DNA of 64,000 nucleotides from Bradyrhizobium erythrophlei. GTDB lineage: Bacteria; Pseudomonadota; Alphaproteobacteria; Rhizobiales; Xanthobacteraceae. Position 1 is the first letter of the stretch, and each line of letters starts with the position of its first letter. The DNA is taken from NCBI RefSeq assembly GCF_900129425.1, contig NZ_LT670817.1:1674001-1738000 (forward strand), written 5' to 3'. The position numbers were made by a program, and so were the translations under genes. Below the pieces are notes generated by a model. The model was given only the letters and a program-made list of their open reading frames with translations, did no database searches and was not told where the DNA came from. Below, one piece after another: positions 45,838-54,847 of this stretch.

Positions 45838-46358
45838 ATTCTGCCTCCCTCGATTGCATTTCGGCATGAGGTTTAAGATCGAAGACTTCCTTTCAACTTT
45901 GGCAAGCTACAAAGCCGGTCCGGCTGTAAGAGAAGGCCGTCGTAGGGTATTGGCCAAGACCTAATCTCACTTGTCCATTTCTCTTGCAGGTGTGTCGATC
46001 GTGCTATTTCTGGTGTTTTGATGTGTTGGCTAGTAACTATCGCATTGGCGGGCCGGCGATTCTTGGCCCTCCGCGGGCCGCTGCCGTCGTTTTGTTATCG
46101 CCTCGATGGCCGTCGCACGACGCGAGCTGCGTCCTGCTTCAGCAGGTAGAGCGACACGGCAAGCTGAACGACCGCAGACGATCCGCTCGCCCCGTGGATC
46201 AGTAATGCGAATTTCGTCGCTGAGAGCGCCTACGATGCCCGGTGACCTGCCGCATTTGAGTCACGACAGCTGATCAGCCGGACAAGTTTTTGCGGATGGA
46301 TATCATGGCCGTGGCAGTCGGCGGCATCTTGCTCCGACATCGGGAAATCATCGCCTGC
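45838..46358. other. Intergenic region
   Basis: About 500 bases with no recognised gene. It separates the decayed DUF6894 copy from the cytochrome c maturation genes. Frames on either strand lack family character. Confidence 0.45.
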
Positions 46359-46841
46359 CTAGGCGCCGTCCAATTGCGATTCGATCGCATTCAGCTTCAG
46401 CCGTTCCCCTTCCGTGAGGGCGGCAATTTCGGGAAGCGCGGGTCCGGTGGACCGCCGCAGGACCGAGAAGCGGATCGCAAACAGGCCGATGATCAATATC
46501 GTCGACGGCGCACCCCACAGGATGGCGGTGTGCCAGCTCATCCGGGGTTTCAGCAGCACGAACTCGCCATAACGCGCCACCATGTAGTCGACCACCTGGG
46601 TATCGCTGTCGCCGGTCTTGAGCCGCTCGCGCACCAAAAGGCGCAGATCACGCGCCAGCGGCGCCTCGGAATCGTCGATCGACTGGTTCTGGCAGACCAT
46701 GCAGCGCAGATCGTGCGAGATGGCCCGGGCGCGCGCCTCAAGCTGCGTATCGGGGAGAATCTCGTCCACCTGGACGGCATGGAGCGGCGTAGCGCCGAGA
46801 AGCGCGAGCACTACCAGAATAAACCGAACATTCCAGACCAT
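46359..46841 (-). CDS. ccmH: Cytochrome c maturation protein CcmH
   Basis: A 160-residue protein from the ATG at 46841. It has a signal peptide, the redox pair C47/C50 in LRCMVCQNQS, and a C-terminal membrane helix (ILWGAPSTILIIGLFAIRF), the standard single-module CcmH of rhizobia (CycL). CcmH reduces or holds apocytochrome c for heme attachment with CcmF. It is the last gene of the ccmI-E-F-H run, 37 bases after ccmF. Confidence 0.95.
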   Translation of the reverse strand: MVWNVRFILVVLALLGATPLHAVQVDEILPDTQLEARARAISHDLRCMVCQNQSIDDSEAPLARDLRLLVRERLKTGDSDTQVVDYMVARYGEFVLLKPRMSWHTAILWGAPSTILIIGLFAIRFSVLRRSTGPALPEIAALTEGERLKLNAIESQLDGA

Positions 46842-46878
46842 TCGCCGTCCTTCGACCACCCCGGCCGGGGGTGAAAAT

Positions 46879-48861
46879 TCATTCCGCGGGCTGCGCCACG
46901 ATCTTGGCCGCCGGCTTCGGCGCGCCGATCCGCAACCTGCGGTCCGACAATGACAGCGCGCCGCCAAAGGCCATCACCAGCGCCCCGAGCCAGATCAGAA
47001 GCACAAACGGCTTGTGATAGAGGCGCAGCGCGATCGAGCCGTCGGCGTTACTGTCGCCGAGCGAGAGATAAAGCTGGCTGACACCGCGCGTCAGCAGCGC
47101 GGCCTCGGTGGTCGACATGCCGTCGCGCGACGGAAACACCCGCTTCGACGGCTCCATGATTCCGATCACGCTGCCTGCCTTGCGCACCGTGAAGTGCGCC
47201 GCGGTCTCGCGGTAATTCGAACCGTCGCGGCTGACCATGCCGTCGAAAGTCAAATCGTAACCACTGATGGAAACGGTCTGCGTCGGTTTCAGCGCGATGA
47301 TGCGTTCGCTTCCCCAGGTGCTCGCGCAGACAATTCCGATCAGCGTGACGCCGAGGGCAAAATGGGCCACCGCCGTTCCCCATGCCGAGCGCGGCAGACC
47401 GGCCGCGCGCCGTCCGATCTTTTCGATCGACAGGCTGCGCAGATCGACGCGTTCCGCGATATCGGTGAGGGCGCCGGCCATCACGAACAAGGCAAGGCCA
47501 ATACCGAACGGCGCCAGCACGGCTTTGGTGCCCGCGACGGCGAAGGTCGCCGCTAACCCGACCATCGCGACCGCACATGCCGCGAGCAGGCGCTGCGCGA
47601 CCCCATAGAGATCGCCGCGTCTCCACGCCAGCAAGGGCCCGAACGGCACCGCGAGCAGGAGCGGGATGAACAGCGGCCCGAAGGTGAGATTGAAGAACGG
47701 CGCGCCGACCGAGATCTTGTCCCCGGTCAGCGCCTCAAGCACCAGCGGATAGAGCGTGCCGATGAATACGGTGGCGCAAGCGGTCGCCAGAAACAAATTA
47801 TTGAACACCAGCGCGCTTTCGCGCGAGATCGGGGCGAACAGGCCGCCCTGCTTGAGCAGCGGCGCACGCCAGGCGAACAGCGCGAGGCTGCCACCGATGA
47901 ACACGATCAGGATCACCAGGATGAAAAGGCCGCGCGCCGGATCGCTCGAGAAGGTGTGGACCGAGGTCAGCACCCCCGAGCGCACCAAAAAGGTGCCGAT
48001 CAGCGACAGCGAGAAGGTGAGGATCGCAAGCAGGATAGTCCAGACCTTGAGCGAATTTCGCTTTTCCATCACCACGGCTGAATGCAACAGCGCGGTGCCG
48101 GCGATCCATGGCATCAGCGACGCGTTCTCCACCGGGTCCCAGAACCACCAACCGCCCCAGCCGAGTTCGTAATAGGCCCAGTAGGAGCCCATCGCGATGC
48201 CGAGCGTCAGGCACATCCAGGCGAGCAGCGTCCACGGCCGCACCCAGCGCGCCCAGGCCGCATCGATACGTCCTTCCATCAGGGCCGCGACGGCAAAGGA
48301 GAAGGCAATGGAGAAGCCGACATAGCCGAGATAGAGCATCGGCGGGTGCACCGCGAGACCGAAATCCTGCAGGATCGGGTTGAGGTCGCGGCCCTCGACC
48401 GGCACCTCGGCCAGCCGCCGGAACGGATTCGAGGTGAAGAGGATGAACAGATAGAAGGCGGACGCGATCCAGGACTGCACCGCGAGCACATTGGCCTTGA
48501 GCGTAGAAGGCAGATTGGTTCCGAACCACGCGACCAGCGCGCCGAACAGGGCCAGGATCAAAACCCACAGCAGCATCGAGCCTTCATGGTTGCCCCAGAC
48601 GCTGGTGAACTTGTAGATCAGCGGCATCTGCGAATGCGAATTCTCGAAGACGTTGGCGACCGAAAAATCCGACGTCACGTAACAATAGGTCAGCGCGCCA
48701 AAGGCAATGGCCACGAAGCCAAATTGCGCCAGCGCGGTCGAGTCGGCGAGCCTCATCAGCGCGACATCGCCCTTGCGCGCGCCGATCATAGGCGACCACG
48801 ACTGGATCAGCGCCAGCGCGAGCGCCAGTACAAGCGCGTAGTGACCGAGTTCTGCAATCAT
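46879..48861 (-). CDS. ccmF: Cytochrome c heme lyase subunit CcmF
   Basis: The protein has 660 residues with about 14 membrane helices. The WWD heme-handling segment reads WGGWWFWDPVENASLMPWIA, and external histidines are present. CcmF transfers heme from CcmE to the apocytochrome. Length is normal. It follows ccmE by about 15 bases and precedes ccmH. Confidence 0.96.
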   Translation of the reverse strand: MIAELGHYALVLALALALIQSWSPMIGARKGDVALMRLADSTALAQFGFVAIAFGALTYCYVTSDFSVANVFENSHSQMPLIYKFTSVWGNHEGSMLLWVLILALFGALVAWFGTNLPSTLKANVLAVQSWIASAFYLFILFTSNPFRRLAEVPVEGRDLNPILQDFGLAVHPPMLYLGYVGFSIAFSFAVAALMEGRIDAAWARWVRPWTLLAWMCLTLGIAMGSYWAYYELGWGGWWFWDPVENASLMPWIAGTALLHSAVVMEKRNSLKVWTILLAILTFSLSLIGTFLVRSGVLTSVHTFSSDPARGLFILVILIVFIGGSLALFAWRAPLLKQGGLFAPISRESALVFNNLFLATACATVFIGTLYPLVLEALTGDKISVGAPFFNLTFGPLFIPLLLAVPFGPLLAWRRGDLYGVAQRLLAACAVAMVGLAATFAVAGTKAVLAPFGIGLALFVMAGALTDIAERVDLRSLSIEKIGRRAAGLPRSAWGTAVAHFALGVTLIGIVCASTWGSERIIALKPTQTVSISGYDLTFDGMVSRDGSNYRETAAHFTVRKAGSVIGIMEPSKRVFPSRDGMSTTEAALLTRGVSQLYLSLGDSNADGSIALRLYHKPFVLLIWLGALVMAFGGALSLSDRRLRIGAPKPAAKIVAQPAE

Positions 48862-48877
48862 GGCGATGGTTCCCGGT

Positions 48878-49339
48878 TCATCTTGCGCTTTGCTTGACGG
48901 GTGCGGCGGTCTCTTGCCAGTGGCCCTGTTTCTTCAGGGTATCGACCACCTCGCGCGGCATGTAATTCTCGTCGTGCTTGGCGAGCACGGTATCGGCTGC
49001 CAACGTGCCACCCGGCTCGACGTGGCCCTCGGCAACGACGCCCAGCCCTTCGCGGAACAGGTCCGGCACGATGCCGTGGTAGCTGACCGAGATATCCTTG
49101 TTGCCGTCGGTCACCTCGAAGCGGATCTGCAGATTGTCGCCGCGCTCCAGGCTGCCCATCTTCACCATGCCGCCAAGGCGAACGCGCTTGCCCGGGGCGG
49201 CCTTGTTGTCGGCGATGTCGGTCGGCGAATTGAAGAACACGATCGAGTCGCGCAGCGAGTTCAGCACCAGCCCAACCGCGATGGCGAGCACGCCGAGACT
49301 CGAGCCGATCAAAATGAGGCGCCGCTGTTTCCGTGTCAT
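48878..49339 (-). CDS. ccmE: Heme chaperone CcmE
   Basis: A 153-residue protein with an N-terminal membrane anchor and an OB-fold periplasmic domain. The covalent heme ligand H122 and Y126 are in LAKHDENYMPRE, the classical HxxxY motif. The ATG at 49339 shares one base with the stop of ccmI (TGATG), so translation is coupled. Confidence 0.95.
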   Translation of the reverse strand: MTRKQRRLILIGSSLGVLAIAVGLVLNSLRDSIVFFNSPTDIADNKAAPGKRVRLGGMVKMGSLERGDNLQIRFEVTDGNKDISVSYHGIVPDLFREGLGVVAEGHVEPGGTLAADTVLAKHDENYMPREVVDTLKKQGHWQETAAPVKQSAR

Positions 49340-50496
49340 CAACCGTCCAATCCGAGTTCTTTCGTCAATTCGCCAATGCGGCGCAGATTGTCGCTATTGC
49401 CGGCAAGCGCGGTGCGGGCGCTGGCGGCCGCCGTGAGCGCCTTGTCGCGATCGCCGAGCACCGTATAGGCCTTGACCAGGCGAAGCCAGCCATCGACGTC
49501 GGAGCCGTTTTCGGCCATCCGCTGCGCAAGGCGCGCGACCATGCTTTCGATCATATTGTTGCGCTCGCCCGGCGCCATCTGCGCGACGGCGGCGACCTGG
49601 CTTGCGTCCGGACCCGGCGATGCAAGGGCGGTCGATGAGGGCGGCGCAACGGACATCGGCTCCTTCTCGTCGACCCGCGCCAGCGCGCTCTTGACCATCG
49701 GCAGCCATTCGGCACCCTCGCGGGCGCTCGAGATCAGCGCGGCCCACCGCTTCACCGCCTCGTCGCGGCGGCCTTCCTGCTTAGCGCTGAGACCGAGATA
49801 ATATTGCGCCATCACATCTTCGGGATCGGCGGCGTTGGCGCGCTCGAACAGGCTCTTGGCCTCCGGGATTACCACGCCGTTGGAGGCCACGACGATGGCT
49901 TCGCCGAGATCCCCGAGCCGCGCGGCGTCCGGGCCGAAGATCTCGAGCGCGTTGCGCCGCGCCCTGACGGCGGCGTCGAAACGTCCCAGACGAAGATAGA
50001 CCGGCGCCAGCAATTCCCAGCCGCGCCCGTTCTTGGGATTGGCCTCGAGATATTTCTCGACCTCGGCGACGGTCTGCTCGATCCCCTCGGGAAGCTGCTG
50101 TCCGCCGGCCTCCGCATTCATCGTGACGGGGACCAGGTTCGGCGATCCCAGCGAAAGATAGACAAGGCCCGCGCCGAGCGGCACCACGATGATCGCGGCG
50201 GCGAGCGTCGCCCAGCGGTAGCGGCGGCGGGCTCGAGGGGGCGCAGCGACGGTGCTCGCAACTTTGGCGGACTCCGCGGCAGCGATCAGGCGGCGCGAGA
50301 CCTCGACCCGCGCGGCTTCGGCCTCCACGCTGCCAATCAGGCTGGCGGCCTCGTCGCGGTCGATCTCGTCGAGCTGATCGCGATAGACAGCGACATTGCT
50401 CCCCGAACGGACGGACTTCTGACGGCGTGCGAGCGGCCACCAAACGGCAGTCACGGCCATCAGCGTCATCAATGCGAGGATCGGCCAGAGGATCAT
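49339..50496 (-). CDS. ccmI: Cytochrome c maturation factor CcmI (CycH)
   Basis: The protein has 385 residues. Two membrane segments lie at the N-terminus (residues 1-20 and 95-117), separated by a cytoplasmic loop. A periplasmic TPR-rich domain follows (ELLAPVYLRLGRFDAAVRA, LFERANAADPEDVMAQYYLG). CcmI holds apocytochrome C-termini for the CcmFH lyase. It is the first gene of the minus-strand run; the promoter is presumably between 50497 and 50660. Confidence 0.92.
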   Translation of the reverse strand: MILWPILALMTLMAVTAVWWPLARRQKSVRSGSNVAVYRDQLDEIDRDEAASLIGSVEAEAARVEVSRRLIAAAESAKVASTVAAPPRARRRYRWATLAAAIIVVPLGAGLVYLSLGSPNLVPVTMNAEAGGQQLPEGIEQTVAEVEKYLEANPKNGRGWELLAPVYLRLGRFDAAVRARRNALEIFGPDAARLGDLGEAIVVASNGVVIPEAKSLFERANAADPEDVMAQYYLGLSAKQEGRRDEAVKRWAALISSAREGAEWLPMVKSALARVDEKEPMSVAPPSSTALASPGPDASQVAAVAQMAPGERNNMIESMVARLAQRMAENGSDVDGWLRLVKAYTVLGDRDKALTAAASARTALAGNSDNLRRIGELTKELGLDG

Positions 50497-50662
50497 CTAG
50501 TCACTTTTTACCCAGTGCTGCCCAAGCAGCTTGTTTGCCAACGCGGATACCAACCAGATGGCTTATTCCAGCTGGGAATAGCGAGAAGCTAGTCAATGCA
50601 GCGAATTTCGTTACGCGTCTGTCGCGCAACTAATTTCTGTTCACTGCACCTAAGCTCACCTT

Positions 50663-50695
50663 AAAAAAACGGGCCGCAGGCGGGTCTTGCGGCCC
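50663..50695 (-). terminator. Rho-independent terminator on the minus strand
   Basis: GGGCCGCA (50671-50678) pairs with TGCGGCCC (50688-50695). Read on the minus strand, the hairpin is followed by G and seven T. It would terminate transcription coming from the right, that is, the small frame at 50738. Confidence 0.7.
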
Positions 50696-50737
50696 GAGTC
50701 AACAGGGAGCAATTGCCCGATGTCGGGCATCTTCTTT

Positions 50738-50821
50738 CTAATCCGCGTACGCCTTGCGTGCTTGTGCTGCTTTGTCACTCTTAAGCAGTTCTTGCGCCAA
50801 TTTACTCTCCGCCAAAGCCAT
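50738..50821 (-). CDS. Possible 27-residue peptide before a terminator
   Basis: MALAESKLAQELLKSDKAAQ continues to a stop at 50738. It is amphipathic and helical, and is followed by a hairpin (50715-50728) and a rho-independent terminator. No ribosome site is strong. It might equally be the end of a decayed longer gene. Confidence 0.3.
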   Translation of the reverse strand: MALAESKLAQELLKSDKAAQARKAYAD

Positions 50822-50871
50822 TTGTCGAAATAGCACCTTCCAGCAGATCGCTGCAGGATTAGATCCAGGCC

Positions 50872-51183
50872 AGTGGCAATTGCACCACTTACGCCGCCAC
50901 AAAGGCGGCGATACGCTCCTTCGCTCGGACTTGGGCTATGCAGCTCAAGGATCGAGGTATCCGTGTTAACGCTCTTTCACCGGGAACTATCGACACGCCG
51001 ATCCAGTTCAGCAGCAAGGAAGAGGCAGACGACGCCAAGGCATTCTTCTCTGGGACAACGCCCCTCGGTCGTATTGGCCGGTCCGAAGAGACGGCATCGC
51101 CCATTTTATTCCTGGCTTCGGACGCGAGTAGTTATTGTGCTTGGTTCGATTTGGTGGCGGTTGGCGGCATCGCGCAGGTTTGA
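50872..51183 (+). pseudogene. SDR dehydrogenase, 3' half
   Basis: Beginning at the catalytic motif (YAATKAAIRSFARTWAMQLK, TAC at 50890) and continuing through RGIRVNALSPGTIDTP to GGIAQV and a stop, this is the C-terminal half of a short-chain dehydrogenase. The nucleotide-binding half is missing. It lies upstream of hemA. Confidence 0.75.
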
Positions 51184-51379
51184 GTTAGGAGGTTCGGCCC
51201 GCCGGCATTGCGCAATCTCCGCGAAGTCCGAGCAATGCAGCAACAGACAGCATCCTCTAGCTGGATTACCGTGCCGATTGGGTAGCTTCGCTCCTACCGT
51301 TGGCCCGAATAGTATCGGCGGGGAGATGCGCGAGTATTAGCGAGGTTGAACCTGCATCGATTCCAGCTCCAGGTGCACC
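51184..51379. other. Upstream region of hemA
   Basis: No clear FixK/FNR box or promoter could be identified, although hemA and ccm genes of related bacteria are often controlled by oxygen. Confidence 0.4.
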
Positions 51380-52690
51380 ATGAATTATGACGCGTATTTC
51401 TGCCAGCGACTCGATGAACTGCGTAAGGAAGGTCGGTACAGAGTCTTCGCCGATCTGGAACGCAAGGTAGGCAGGTTTCCTCGCGCAACACTCCATTCCG
51501 CCTTCGGGAAAAAGGAGGTGACGGTCTGGTGTTCTAACGACTATCTTGGAATGGGACAGCATCCAGTCGTGCTGGCAGCAATGCACGAGGCACTCGACAG
51601 CTGCGGGGCGGGTGCCGGCGGTACACGCAATATATCGGGCACTAATCACTACCATGTCCTCCTCGAACGCGATCTGGCCGACCTACACCAGAAAGAGGCA
51701 GCGCTTCTGTTTACTTCAGGCTATGTCTCGAACTGGGCTGCGCTTGGCACGCTCGCGTCGTGCATCCCGGGTTGCGTCGTGCTTTCTGACCAACTGAATC
51801 ACGCTTCTATGATCGAAGGCATTCGAGGTAGCCGTGCTCCGGTTAGGATCTTCGCACATAATGATCCCTCTGATCTTGCGCGCAAACTCGCTGAGGTCGA
51901 CGCTGATGCGCCCAAGCTGGTAGCGTTTGAATCGGTCTATTCCATGGACGGGGATATCGCACCGATCGCAGAGCTATGTGATGTTGCCGAAGCATATGGC
52001 GCCATGACCTATTTGGACGAGGTGCATGCTGTAGGTCTTTATGGATCGCATGGTGGTGGCGTGGCTGCGCAACAGGGTTTGAGCAACCGGCTGACAGTGA
52101 TTGAAGGCACGCTGGCTAAGGGCTTTGGGGTCGTCGGCGGCTATATCGCAGGTTCGGCAGCATTGTGCGACTTTGTGCGTAGTTATTCGTCGGGCTTTAT
52201 TTTTACGACGGCTCTGCCGCCACACGTCGCGGCTGGCGCGCTGGCGAGCGTGCGCTATCTCAAATCAAGCTCGGCGGACCGGAAAGTCATGCACAGCCAA
52301 GTCGCCTCGCTCAGGAATCGACTTGATGACGTTGGTGTGCCGCATCTGCGAAATCCCAGTCACATTGTGCCGGTAATGGTAGGAAACGCCGACCTGTGCA
52401 GGCAGATCAGCGATGTCCTGCTGAATGAATATGATATCTACATTCAACCCATAAACTACCCAACGGTCCCGCGCGGTACAGAGCGACTTCGTATCACCAC
52501 GTCACCTTTTCACTCCGAGGCGGATATCGAACACCTAACTACTGCGCTCGCCGAAATCTGGTCGAGCCCCTTGGTCGAGTATTTCTCTTTTCGCGACGTT
52601 CCTGGCACGGGTTCGTGTAGAGAGCGGGCAGCGTTTCGCAGCGTCGGCCTTCCGACGCCTCAGGTCGCGGAAACAATCGATGTCAGTTGA
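51380..52690 (+). CDS. hemA: 5-aminolevulinate synthase
   Basis: This cytoplasmic PLP enzyme condenses glycine with succinyl-CoA, the first step of heme synthesis in alphaproteobacteria. The 436-residue protein starts MNYDAYFCQRLDELRKEGRY and carries CSNDYLGMGQHP, SGTNHYHVLLE, YLDEVHAVGLYG and the PLP lysine K247 in EGTLAKGFG. The C-terminus extends about 25 residues beyond the usual 405-410. Its placement just before ccmC, and facing away from ccmIEFH, suggests a dedicated supply of heme for cytochrome c maturation. Confidence 0.96.
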   Translation: MNYDAYFCQRLDELRKEGRYRVFADLERKVGRFPRATLHSAFGKKEVTVWCSNDYLGMGQHPVVLAAMHEALDSCGAGAGGTRNISGTNHYHVLLERDLADLHQKEAALLFTSGYVSNWAALGTLASCIPGCVVLSDQLNHASMIEGIRGSRAPVRIFAHNDPSDLARKLAEVDADAPKLVAFESVYSMDGDIAPIAELCDVAEAYGAMTYLDEVHAVGLYGSHGGGVAAQQGLSNRLTVIEGTLAKGFGVVGGYIAGSAALCDFVRSYSSGFIFTTALPPHVAAGALASVRYLKSSSADRKVMHSQVASLRNRLDDVGVPHLRNPSHIVPVMVGNADLCRQISDVLLNEYDIYIQPINYPTVPRGTERLRITTSPFHSEADIEHLTTALAEIWSSPLVEYFSFRDVPGTGSCRERAAFRSVGLPTPQVAETIDVS

Positions 52691-52807
52691 ACCATGGGCG
52701 GCTTGTTGGAAAGTGTTCTCCAACATTGTTTCGAGTCTATCAACGCTATCCAGCAAGAGCGGGAGGCAGCGAAGGTCCGTGGCGGTTGCGACTGGTGTTG
52801 GGGAGCC

Positions 52808-53575
52808 ATGACGCTAATCGACTTTGCCAATCCGACTAGGTTCCTGTCGCTGACGGCGCGGCTGTTGCCCTTTCTCGCGGCGGCAACCACTATCCTACTC
52901 ATGGTCGGCCTCTATCTGTCGGCGGCCGCACCGGACGATTACCAGCAGGGCGCGACTGTCAAAATCATGTTCGTCCACGTGCCGAACGCATGGCTGTCGA
53001 TGTTCGTCTGGGCTGTGATGAGCACATCCGCACTCGGCACCCTGGTGTGGCGGCATCCGCTCGCTGACGTCGCCGCCAAGGCCGCAGCGCCCATCGGCGC
53101 CAGTTTCACCTTTCTCGCGCTCGTTACCGGCTCTCTGTGGGGCCGGCCAATGTGGGGCACCTATTGGGAATGGGATGCGCGGCTGACCTCCGTGCTGATC
53201 CTGCTCCTGATGTATCTGGGCCTGATGGCGCTGTGGCGAGCGGTGGAAGATCCCTCGCGCGCGGCACGTGCTGCCGCGGTGCTGACCCTGGCCGGCGCGA
53301 TCAATCTTCCCATCATCAAATTCTCGGTCGACTGGTGGAACACGCTACATCAGCCGGCCTCGGTGCTTCGGATGGGTGGACCGACACTCGATCGCACCTT
53401 CCTGATCCCGTTGTTGGTGATGGCCAGCGGCTTCACGCTGCTGTTCGTCACGCTGCACGTGGCCGCGATGCGCAACGAAATCCTGCGGCGGCGTGTGCGC
53501 ACCCTTCAAATGATGCAGGCACGCTCCTCGTCAAGCGACGTGAGCGCGGCTTCGCCTGCCTCGCAACCGGCATAA
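52808..53575 (+). CDS. ccmC: Heme exporter/handling protein CcmC
   Basis: From ATG 52808 the protein has 255 residues and six membrane helices. The WWD motif is WGRPMWGTYWEWDARLTS, and heme-ligand histidines occur in FVHVPNAWLSM and WWNTLHQPAS. CcmC loads heme onto CcmE. In related genomes it normally follows ccmAB; here it follows hemA, and no ccmA or ccmB is in the window. Confidence 0.95.
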   Translation: MTLIDFANPTRFLSLTARLLPFLAAATTILLMVGLYLSAAAPDDYQQGATVKIMFVHVPNAWLSMFVWAVMSTSALGTLVWRHPLADVAAKAAAPIGASFTFLALVTGSLWGRPMWGTYWEWDARLTSVLILLLMYLGLMALWRAVEDPSRAARAAAVLTLAGAINLPIIKFSVDWWNTLHQPASVLRMGGPTLDRTFLIPLLVMASGFTLLFVTLHVAAMRNEILRRRVRTLQMMQARSSSSDVSAASPASQPA

Positions 53576-53581
53576 CGCTCC

Positions 53582-54382
53582 ATGTCGCTCGGGCCCTACG
53601 CCTCCTTTATCGTGACCTCCTACCTAGCGGCTGCATTGGTAGTGGCGGTGCTGACCGCCTGGATTGCGATCGACTACCTCAACCAGAAGCGTCGCCTGCG
53701 TGAGCTCGAGGACAGCGGGGTAGTCCGGCGCTCCGGGCGCAGCGCAACGGAGCCGCAGATGACCGGACAGGTGACATCCGAAGCAAGCCAGCAGCGCCGT
53801 TCATGGCTGACGGTGCTTCCGGTGATCGTTTTTCTCGCGCTGGCCGCTCTGTTTTGGCTCCGGCTTGGCGATGGCGATCCCTCGCGGATTCCCTCCGCCC
53901 TGATCGGACATCCCGCACCACAGACTTCGTTGCCGCCACTGCAGGGCTTGCTCAGCAACGGCGCCCAAGTGCCAGGACTGGATCCGGCAAAATTCGACGG
54001 CAAGGTCAGCATCGTCAATGTCTGGGCGTCCTGGTGCGTGCCCTGCCATGACGAGGCGCCCCTACTGACCGAGCTTGCCAAGGACAACCGACTACAGTTG
54101 ATCGGCATCAACTACAAGGACGCTCCCGACAACGCTCGGCGCTTCCTCAGCCGCTATGGCAACCCGTTTGCCTCGGTCGGCGTCGACGGCAACGGCCGCG
54201 CGGCGATCGAATGGGGTGTCTATGGCGTGCCGGAAACGTTTATCGTCGGCCGCAATGGCGAGATCACCTACAAACTGGTCGGCCCAATCACGCCGGACAA
54301 CATCGACAGTGCGCTCATGGCCGAGATCGACAAAGCGGTCAATGCAGCTTCGATCTCGCGAAAGCTCTGGTCAGCTGATTAG
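53582..54382 (+). CDS. Fused CcmD-CcmG (DsbE) protein
   Basis: The protein has 266 residues. Residues 1-55 are CcmD: one membrane helix followed by YLNQKRRLRELEDSGVVRRS, a usual CcmD ending. Residues 60-266 are CcmG: membrane anchor VLPVIVFLALAALFW, and a thioredoxin domain with C152/C155 in WASWCVPC. Normally the two are separate genes with overlapping ends; here no stop lies between. An internal ATG (M60, 53759) has ACGGAG before it, so free CcmG could also be made. CcmG reduces apocytochrome thiols, while CcmD retains holo-CcmE release. It follows ccmC by six bases. Confidence 0.9.
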   Translation: MSLGPYASFIVTSYLAAALVVAVLTAWIAIDYLNQKRRLRELEDSGVVRRSGRSATEPQMTGQVTSEASQQRRSWLTVLPVIVFLALAALFWLRLGDGDPSRIPSALIGHPAPQTSLPPLQGLLSNGAQVPGLDPAKFDGKVSIVNVWASWCVPCHDEAPLLTELAKDNRLQLIGINYKDAPDNARRFLSRYGNPFASVGVDGNGRAAIEWGVYGVPETFIVGRNGEITYKLVGPITPDNIDSALMAEIDKAVNAASISRKLWSAD

Positions 54383-54393
54383 GCGCCAGGTTC

Positions 54394-54438
54394 TGTCCTA
54401 ATTAGGACACTCGCTCTGACATTAGGACGCTCCATTAG
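54394..54438. promoter_or_regulatory. 16-base perfect palindrome with repeated half-sites
   Basis: TGTCCTAATTAGGACA (54394-54409) is a perfect palindrome. Its half ATTAGGAC recurs at 54421-54428, exactly 20 bases after the first copy, and ATTAG again at 54434-54438. The spacing of two helical turns fits a dimeric regulator. It lies between the ccmDG stop and the His-rich peptide gene at 54538. Confidence 0.5.
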
Positions 54439-54537
54439 TGTATGCCTTTGGTCGCTGGCCTCGTGGCATCGTTGGCGCAAACTCCCGCTAGGTGGTAAGC
54501 TGAAGCCTCACGATGTGATCGCCAGGAGGGCCTAGCA

Positions 54538-54750
54538 ATGAATCACTTTGCAGTCCCATCCATCGCCCTCGTACTCCTACTCTGGGGCGCACCAGCTTCC
54601 GCCCATGGCTGTCATCACGGTCGGCAATATACCGCTAAAGAGGGCTGGCATAGGCATGGAACGCAGTGCGAGCTGCGCCACGGAATCGGGGTCAAGCACA
54701 AGGCGGCGCGGCAAGCCGCCGACACTCGTGACAGGGAATTAGGGCGCTAA
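54538..54750 (+). CDS. Small secreted histidine-rich protein
   Basis: A 70-residue protein behind a strong ribosome site (AGGAGGGCC). A signal peptide ends in PASA and the mature part is His-rich: HGCHHGRQYTAKEGWHRHGT, with two cysteines. A metal-binding or periplasmic role is possible. No family is recognised. The palindrome upstream may control it. Confidence 0.65.
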   Translation: MNHFAVPSIALVLLLWGAPASAHGCHHGRQYTAKEGWHRHGTQCELRHGIGVKHKAARQAADTRDRELGR

Positions 54751-54847
54751 TCTGTTCAGGGGCAATTTGTGGAGAGATTCATAAACCTGAATGACATCCT
54801 CTCGCTCCTCCGGTTTCAGATATTCCGCCTCTCGTACCTCAAGTTTG

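Noticed and set aside
45496..45876. 126-residue plus-strand frame
   Set aside because: It is antisense to the DUF6894 remnant, which explains the apparent conservation.
48082..48897. 271-residue plus-strand frame opposite ccmF
   Set aside because: It is antisense to ccmF, highly charged and without motif. It is a shadow.
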